Part shown: in pieces, positions 57,254 to 62,076 of the stretch
Layout of the letters: every line of letters begins with the position of its first letter
Position numbering within the stretch: the stretch's first letter is position 1
Assembly (NCBI RefSeq): GCF_000333895.2
Contig: NZ_ANFM02000055.1
Coordinates: forward strand, 1-62,076
Length of the DNA: 62,076 bases
Reading direction: 5' to 3'
Source of the DNA: Grimontia indica
GTDB lineage: Bacteria > Pseudomonadota > Gammaproteobacteria > Enterobacterales > Vibrionaceae
Position numbers and translations under genes: made by a program
The notes under the pieces: generated by a model
Databases searched by the model: none
Told to the model about the DNA's origin: nothing
The model's input: the letters and a program-made list of their open reading frames with translations, nothing else

Positions 57254-57976
57254 TTAAAACGCGCGGGTTTGCAGCGTGCAGCCTTCTTCGGTACAGACCA
57301 AAACAGAGCCTTGAGTGTACCAATCACCGAGTACGATTCGTTGAGCCGGATCATTTCCAATGCGAATGTCATGAATATCCGGTCTGTGAGTGTGACCATG
57401 AATGAGTTGCGTCACGCCATTGTCTTTCATTACACGCAACACCTCAGATTGGTCGACATCCATGATGTCTTCCGATTTTTCCATGTTGCTTTTGGTGCTG
57501 CCAGCCCGGATTTTTTCGCCGATACGGCGCCTGACGAAAAGCGGCAATCTAAAGAACAGCCACTGGATTAGCGGGTTGTGCACTTTTTTACGGTAGCGCT
57601 GATACCCTTCATCCTGAATACACAATGTGTCGCCATGCATGATGAGCGTGGGCTTACCGAATAAATCGATCACATGGTGTTCAGGCAGCAGAGTCATGCC
57701 CGACGCTTTTGCAAACCGTTTGCCGACCAAAAAATCGCGGTTTCCATGAATGAAATAGATGGGGATACCCAGATCGCTGAGTGCTTTAAAAGCATCTGCC
57801 ACTTCAATTTGAAGCGGGGTTCCGTCGTCGTCACCAATCCAGGACTCAAACAGGTCGCCCAACACATAAAGTGCACTTGCCTTTGGGGCGTCCTCTTTCA
57901 GGAAGCGCAAAAAGCACTGGGTAATTTCAGGATGGGTAGGGCTGAGATGGAGATCAGAGATAAATAATACGGTCAT
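57254..57976 (-). CDS. lpxH: UDP-2,3-diacylglucosamine hydrolase LpxH
   Basis: This 240-residue calcineurin-type metallophosphoesterase of lipid A synthesis releases UMP to give lipid X. Metal-binding blocks are FISDLHLS, VLGDLFESW, HGNRDFLVG, MHGD and GHTHRPDIH. It follows ppiB after a short gap with a hairpin. Confidence 0.95.
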   Translation of the reverse strand: MTVLFISDLHLSPTHPEITQCFLRFLKEDAPKASALYVLGDLFESWIGDDDGTPLQIEVADAFKALSDLGIPIYFIHGNRDFLVGKRFAKASGMTLLPEHHVIDLFGKPTLIMHGDTLCIQDEGYQRYRKKVHNPLIQWLFFRLPLFVRRRIGEKIRAGSTKSNMEKSEDIMDVDQSEVLRVMKDNGVTQLIHGHTHRPDIHDIRIGNDPAQRIVLGDWYTQGSVLVCTEEGCTLQTRAF

Positions 57977-57986
57977 AGATAATATA

Positions 57987-58009
57987 AGGGCAGCAAGTCA
58001 TTGCTGCCC
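57987..58009 (-). other. Hairpin between ppiB and lpxH
   Basis: GGGCAGCAA and TTGCTGCCC form a perfect 9-bp stem in the gap. No clear T-run follows, so it is probably a processing or weak attenuation structure. Confidence 0.4.
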
Positions 58010-58018
58010 CTCAGCGCC

Positions 58019-58516
58019 TTATTCTTCGATAGTCACGCTTTCGATCAGCACTTCTTCTACAGGCACGTCCTGGTGAACGTAACCCCAGTTACCGGTAGCA
58101 ACGTCTTTGATCTTGTTAACCACGTCCATACCTTCAACCACTTCACCGAATACACAGTAACCCCAACCGTCTGGCGTTTCAGATTTGAAGTCCAGGAAGG
58201 TGTTGTTGTTAACGTTGATGAAGAACTGAGAGCTCGCTGAATGCGGTTCCATAGTACGTGCCATTGCAATGGTACCTACTTTGTTGCTCAGGCCGTTGTT
58301 AGCTTCGTTTTTAATCGGTGCATTGGTTTCTTTTTCTTGCATGCCAGAAGCCATGCCGCCGCCTTGAATCATGAAACCGTCGATGACACGGTGGAACAGA
58401 GTGCCGTTGTAAAAACCGTCACGGCAGTATTGCAGGAAGTTTTCTGCAGTCACTGGCGCTTTTTCGCTGTTCAGTTGGATTTTGATGTCACCAAAGTTGG
58501 TATGAAGCGTAACCAT
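58019..58516 (-). CDS. ppiB: Peptidyl-prolyl cis-trans isomerase B (cyclophilin)
   Basis: This 165-residue cytosolic cyclophilin has [13 protein letters not shown], the active-site arginine region, [17 protein letters not shown] and WGYCVFGEV. It has no signal peptide, so it is PpiB rather than the periplasmic PpiA. It is divergent from cysS. Confidence 0.96.
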   Translation of the reverse strand: MVTLHTNFGDIKIQLNSEKAPVTAENFLQYCRDGFYNGTLFHRVIDGFMIQGGGMASGMQEKETNAPIKNEANNGLSNKVGTIAMARTMEPHSASSQFFINVNNNTFLDFKSETPDGWGYCVFGEVVEGMDVVNKIKDVATGNWGYVHQDVPVEEVLIESVTIEE

Positions 58517-58742
58517 GATTTGTTCCTATAAATTCGCGTTTAGCTTTGAACGTTTGATTCTATCCTAGTGGTCGTGACATTCAACTGATCACACCAGAAA
58601 AATCAGCCTTATGACTCAGCACAGCGCCTGCATGCTTTAATTGTACGCGCGCCTCTGTTCACCCTTGCCTAAACTCGGCGGAAAAGGTGTAATATGCCAT
58701 TCCTCTTATCATTTAATATTTGTAATGGGTAACCCGACTACC

Positions 58743-60125
58743 ATGTTGAAGATTTACAACTCCCTCACCAAGAAAAAAGAAGAATTCAAACCTATCCATC
58801 CTGGCAAGGTTGGCATGTATGTGTGTGGGGTTACCATTTACGATTTGTGTCACATCGGCCATGGCCGCACCTTCGTTTCATTCGACGTGGTATCGCGTTA
58901 CCTGCGCTTCTTGGGTTATGACCTGAAGTTCGTTCGTAACATCACAGACATCGATGACAAGATCATCAAGCGAGCCGCTGAAAACGGAGAAAGCTGTGAT
59001 TCACTGACTGAGCGTCTGATCGGTGAAATGTATGCTGACTTTGATGCGCTGAACATGAAGCGTCCAGACGTTGAGCCTCGCGCAACGCAATTTATTGCTG
59101 AAATCATTGCGCTGGTGGAGCGTTTGATTGAGCGTGGTTTCGCTTATGTTGCTTCTAACGGCGACGTGCTGTTCGAAGTGGCAAAGTTTGACGAATACGG
59201 CAAGCTGTCACGTCAGGATCTGGACCAGCTTCAGGCGGGTGCACGTGTTGACGTGGAAGAAGCGAAGAAAAGCCCACTGGATTTCGTACTGTGGAAAATG
59301 TCCAAGCCGGGTGAACCGACATGGGAATCTCCTTGGGGCCCAGGTCGTCCGGGCTGGCATATCGAATGTTCTGCAATGAACTCTGCCATTCTGGGTAATC
59401 ATTTTGATATCCACGGCGGTGGTTCAGATCTGACCTTCCCGCACCACGAAAATGAAATCGCGCAATCTTGCTGTGCACATGACACTCAGTATGTGAATAC
59501 CTGGATGCACAGCGGTATGGTGATGGTTGACCGCGAGAAGATGTCCAAGTCACTGGGTAACTTCTTCACTATCCGTGACGTGCTCGCTCACTACGATGCG
59601 GAAACCGTTCGCTACTTCCTGATGTCTGGTCACTACCGCAGCCAGCTGAACTACAGCGAAGAAAACCTGAAACAAGCGCGTGCGTCAATGGAGCGTCTGT
59701 ACACGTCACTGCGTGGTCTTGATCTTTCAGCCACTGCGGAAGGTGGTGAAGAGTTCATTGAGCGTTTCAAAGTTGCAATGGACGACGATTTCAATACGCC
59801 AGAAGCGTATTCAGTGCTGTTCGACATGGCGCGTGAAATCAATCGCCTGAAAGCCGAAGATGTAGAAGGCGCATCTAAACTGGCAGCGCGTATGCGTGAA
59901 CTGGCTGAAGTGCTTGGCTTGCTGGAGCAAGATCCAGAAGCCTTCCTGCAAGGCAACGCGGGTGGCGATGATGAAGTGGTGGAAATTGAAGCGCTGATCA
60001 AAGCGCGTAACGATGCACGCGCAAGCAAAGACTGGGCGGCAGCGGATGCGGCACGTGATGCTTTGACCGCAATGGGCATCGTTCTGGAAGACGGTGCAGC
60101 AGGCACCACTTGGCGTCGTAAATAA
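58743..60125 (+). CDS. cysS: Cysteinyl-tRNA synthetase
   Basis: This 460-residue class I synthetase charges tRNA-Cys. It has the HIGH motif in [10 protein letters not shown], zinc cysteine in [29 protein letters not shown] and KMSKS in [12 protein letters not shown] start it at [12 protein letters not shown] (ATG at 58743), which matches the family length; the long upstream frame to 58641 is not part of it. Confidence 0.97.
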   Translation: MLKIYNSLTKKKEEFKPIHPGKVGMYVCGVTIYDLCHIGHGRTFVSFDVVSRYLRFLGYDLKFVRNITDIDDKIIKRAAENGESCDSLTERLIGEMYADFDALNMKRPDVEPRATQFIAEIIALVERLIERGFAYVASNGDVLFEVAKFDEYGKLSRQDLDQLQAGARVDVEEAKKSPLDFVLWKMSKPGEPTWESPWGPGRPGWHIECSAMNSAILGNHFDIHGGGSDLTFPHHENEIAQSCCAHDTQYVNTWMHSGMVMVDREKMSKSLGNFFTIRDVLAHYDAETVRYFLMSGHYRSQLNYSEENLKQARASMERLYTSLRGLDLSATAEGGEEFIERFKVAMDDDFNTPEAYSVLFDMAREINRLKAEDVEGASKLAARMRELAEVLGLLEQDPEAFLQGNAGGDDEVVEIEALIKARNDARASKDWAAADAARDALTAMGIVLEDGAAGTTWRRK

Positions 60126-60146
60126 GCCAAATTCCCATATCTAATG

Positions 60147-60172
60147 AAACGGAGCTTAGTGCTCCGTTTTTT
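60147..60172 (+). terminator. Terminator of cysS
   Basis: AAACGGAGC-TTAGT-GCTCCGTTTTTT, about 22 bases after the stop codon. Confidence 0.9.
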
Positions 60173-60202
60173 ATTTCTTTCCTTTCCCTTGAGCACTGTC
60201 TC

Positions 60203-60467
60203 TATACCCAAACGACCTGAAGATGCTCGCATTCAGAGGTTATCAATGCGTTCAATTCAAGGCAAATTTCGCGAGGAATAGGGTTCTATTTCCGTGGAAT
60301 TTAACGAAGAAGTGGGCGCATTGAAGGCCTCCCTTCGGGCGAGTTGACTGACGTCGTGCTCGTTGTTGTCCCTTTTTGATGGAGGTGACTACACCTACAA
60401 AGGGACGCTGCGATCACAACGCCAGTCAAACTCGCTGAATCCGGCATCTTCAGGTTGTTTGGGTATA
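60203..60467. repeat. 265-bp element with 24-bp terminal inverted repeats
   Basis: The ends are TATACCCAAACGACCTGAAG-type 24-mers in inverted orientation (60203-60226 and 60444-60467), identical at 23 of 24 positions. The right half, including GCGGTCAT-like and CCTCCCTTCGGGCG-type palindromes, recurs inverted at 61924-62076. No ORF of note. It looks like a non-autonomous mobile or MITE-like element. The gap from it to the porin start (60468-60724) shows no other recognisable structure. Confidence 0.85.
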
Positions 60468-60724
60468 TCAAAATTATTCGCCAAATTGTTTGCATGAAGA
60501 CATCTAAATTCTCCTGTTCACCATCGGCGCTTCCATAAGAGCTCTCATTCATTGAGTTTATTTTCATAATCTCATTTGTGGGAGCCCATTTTTACTGGCT
60601 TTGAGCGATTCTTGCTGTGATGTTCAGGCGCTTGTCGTAATTATTTTTTAATCGTTGTAGGCGCGATTACGTGCAGTTGTTTTGATGGAACTCAAGCGGC
60701 TGTAAAGCCGCAGGGATGATTGAA

Positions 60725-61693
60725 ATGAAAAAAACGATGATTACAGCGTCGATAATCGGCGCGGCAGTGGGCTTTAATGCATACGCATACACGGTTTATT
60801 CCAGTGATGAGTCAGCACTTGATATTGGTGGTCGTATCGAGCCTCGATTCAATGTTTCCGATGCAAATGAAGTAAACGCAAATGGCACTGCGAATGGCAA
60901 CAGCTCATTCAAAGACATGAGCCGTGCAAGGCTACATTTTGCTGGAGAAACCAGTGTTAATGACAGTGTTAGTGTTTTTGGCTTCTATGAAGCAGAAATG
61001 ACAACGGATGATTCCAACATCGACAACCGATACATGTTCGCTGGCTTTGACACCAACTTTGGTGCCTTCTCATACGGTAAGCAGGACTCTTCTCAGGTCA
61101 TTCTGACCAATGTCACCGATATCATGGAAACCTTTGGTGGCAGTGCGGCTGATATCGTTGTTGGTAACCAAGACAAGTTAGAAAACAACTTTGTTTATAT
61201 GGTAGAAACGCCAGTAGGCGTAACAGTGACATTGAATTATGTGGCTGCTGACGAAAAGGACAATGATTCTGCAGGTGGCTCTATCTATTACGAGAGCCCC
61301 ATTGGATTAGATATCGGTGCTGGTTATGTTTCAGGCGATCAGAGAACTGGGACTGGTTTAGCCAGTGTCGAGGTCGACCAATATGACGTAGCTCTATCTT
61401 ATACTTTCAACGATTTCTACATTGGCGCTCTCTATGTCGCTGGTGAAGTTGATAACGTTGATATAGACGGTTACGAGATTGCTCTGGCGTATAACATCAA
61501 TGACTATGTCTTCCGGTATGTCTTCAACTATCGCGATTCAGATAATGCTTCTCATGATGTCGACTACAACGCAATTGAAGGTGTTTACAACGTCACTGAC
61601 AATTTTGTCGGCTATGCGGGTTATGAATTTAACCGCTTGGATGGCAAGCAAAATGATGACCAGCTGCAAGCCGGTGTCCGATATACGTTCTAA
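60725..61693 (+). CDS. Small Gram-negative porin (OmpU/OmpL-like)
   Basis: This outer-membrane beta-barrel protein of about 322 residues starts MKKTMITASIIGAAVGFNAYA, a signal peptide. The mature part opens YTVYSSDESALDIGGRIEPRF and ends in the aromatic VRYTF expected by the barrel assembly machinery. Motifs such as SRARLHFAGETSVND, YGKQDSSQVIL and NRYMFAGF fit the Vibrio porin family. The ATG at 60725 is preferred over the one three codons earlier. The gene lies between two inverted copies of the 265-bp element. Confidence 0.88.
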   Translation: MKKTMITASIIGAAVGFNAYAYTVYSSDESALDIGGRIEPRFNVSDANEVNANGTANGNSSFKDMSRARLHFAGETSVNDSVSVFGFYEAEMTTDDSNIDNRYMFAGFDTNFGAFSYGKQDSSQVILTNVTDIMETFGGSAADIVVGNQDKLENNFVYMVETPVGVTVTLNYVAADEKDNDSAGGSIYYESPIGLDIGAGYVSGDQRTGTGLASVEVDQYDVALSYTFNDFYIGALYVAGEVDNVDIDGYEIALAYNINDYVFRYVFNYRDSDNASHDVDYNAIEGVYNVTDNFVGYAGYEFNRLDGKQNDDQLQAGVRYTF

Positions 61694-61709
61694 TGGGTGA
61701 ATGAAACTA

Positions 61710-61739
61710 AAAAGCGGAGCCTAATGGCTCCGCTTTTTT
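61710..61739 (+). terminator. Terminator of the porin gene
   Basis: AAAAGCGGAGCC and GGCTCCGCTTTTTT pair with a short loop, 17 bases after the stop codon. Confidence 0.9.
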
Positions 61740-61923
61740 GGTTATTAAGCCTGCCCGGAAGCTTGAAGCTCAAGAGGGGAGATAAGCGAATGATTTCCTT
61801 AAAGGACAAAATGGAAATCATGCAAGCTTCTGGTACGACCAAAAAATGGCTCATTGCGTTGAGATAGCACATTCTGGATGGCTTAGTAACGATAATATCC
61901 TTTCTACCTTAACCCGAGTTGAA

Positions 61924-62076
61924 TATACCCAAACGACCTGAAGATGCAGGATTCAGCGAGATTGACTGGCGTTATGATCGCGGCGTTCCTTTGCCGGTGT
62001 CACCTCAATCAAAAAGGAACAACAAAGAGCATGACGTCAGTCAACTCGCCCGAAGGGAGGGCCTCAATGCGCCCAC
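61924..62076. repeat. 265-bp element family, partial inverted copy (cut by window end)
   Basis: This stretch begins with the same TATACCCAAACGACCTGAAG terminus and then follows the reverse complement of 60316-60443, with some mismatches and small gaps, up to the window edge. With the copy at 60203-60467 it flanks the porin gene in opposite orientation. Confidence 0.88.

Noticed and set aside
58641-58742. N-terminal extension of CysS
   Set aside because: CysS proteins begin close to MLKIYN; the extra residues overlap the promoter region.
60301-60567. 88-codon frame on the minus strand within the 265-bp element
   Set aside because: Most of it is the palindromic repeat; there is no ribosome site and no family.

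Overview
The window reads as a chromosomal segment of a marine gammaproteobacterium, most likely a member of the Vibrionaceae (Vibrio, Photobacterium, Enterovibrio or Grimontia type). The reasons are the intact his operon with a histidine-rich leader peptide, the MobB-MoeA fusion beside a Tup/Fdh block, the OmpU-like small porin and the CysS/PpiB/LpxH neighbourhood. This assignment is inference from gene content; no rRNA or other marker settles the genus.

Layout. (1) 1-18.7 kb is a tungstate/molybdopterin/formate dehydrogenase block. It holds tungstate ABC uptake (tupABC), MobA and a MobB-MoeA fusion, a sigma54-dependent response regulator with its membrane histidine kinase, a one-component regulator carrying a periplasmic-binding-protein-like domain, FdhD, DUF3305 and DUF3306 proteins, a multi-cluster ferredoxin, a TorD-type chaperone, a small Tat-targeted protein and the FdhABC respiratory formate dehydrogenase. 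Four sigma54-type -24/-12 promoters can be read, one in front of each transcription unit (tup, fdhD, DUF3305, fdh). Repeated dyads lie upstream of two of them, so the block looks like one regulon under the local two-component system. (2) 18.7-21.4 kb is an arsR-gapdh-arsJ arsenate detoxification operon with a terminator hairpin just before arsJ. (3) 21.5-27.0 kb is a five-gene pseudaminic acid pathway (pseB-C-F-G/H-I) with PseG and PseH fused. (4) 27.1-34.5 kb is the his operon hisGDCBHAFI behind a hisL attenuator.

(5) 34.6-36.9 kb holds a secreted beta-propeller protein, a small charged ORF and YchJ. (6) 36.9-56.3 kb is a large polyamine catabolism block. It contains two gamma-glutamylpolyamine synthetases (PuuA type), PuuD, a putrescine-type aminotransferase, a PotFGHI transporter, two PuuB oxidases, the PuuR repressor, a hydrolase-OsmC fusion, PuuC, and a beta-alanine branch (omega-amino acid:pyruvate aminotransferase plus malonate/methylmalonate semialdehyde dehydrogenase). 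Sites resembling the E. coli PuuR box lie in its divergent intergenic regions, so putrescine and diaminopropane/beta-alanine breakdown may be co-regulated. (7) 56.4-62.1 kb has an EAL-domain protein, lpxH, ppiB, cysS and a porin.

Two non-coding repeat families occur. One is a 162-bp element with ATACCAATC/GATTGGTAT ends: two full copies and one cut by the window edge, each 0-60 bp beyond a stop codon. The other is a 265-bp element with 24-bp terminal inverted repeats at 60.2 kb; a second, inverted copy begins at 61.9 kb, so the porin gene sits between them. No rRNA, tRNA, CRISPR array, transposase or prophage gene was seen.
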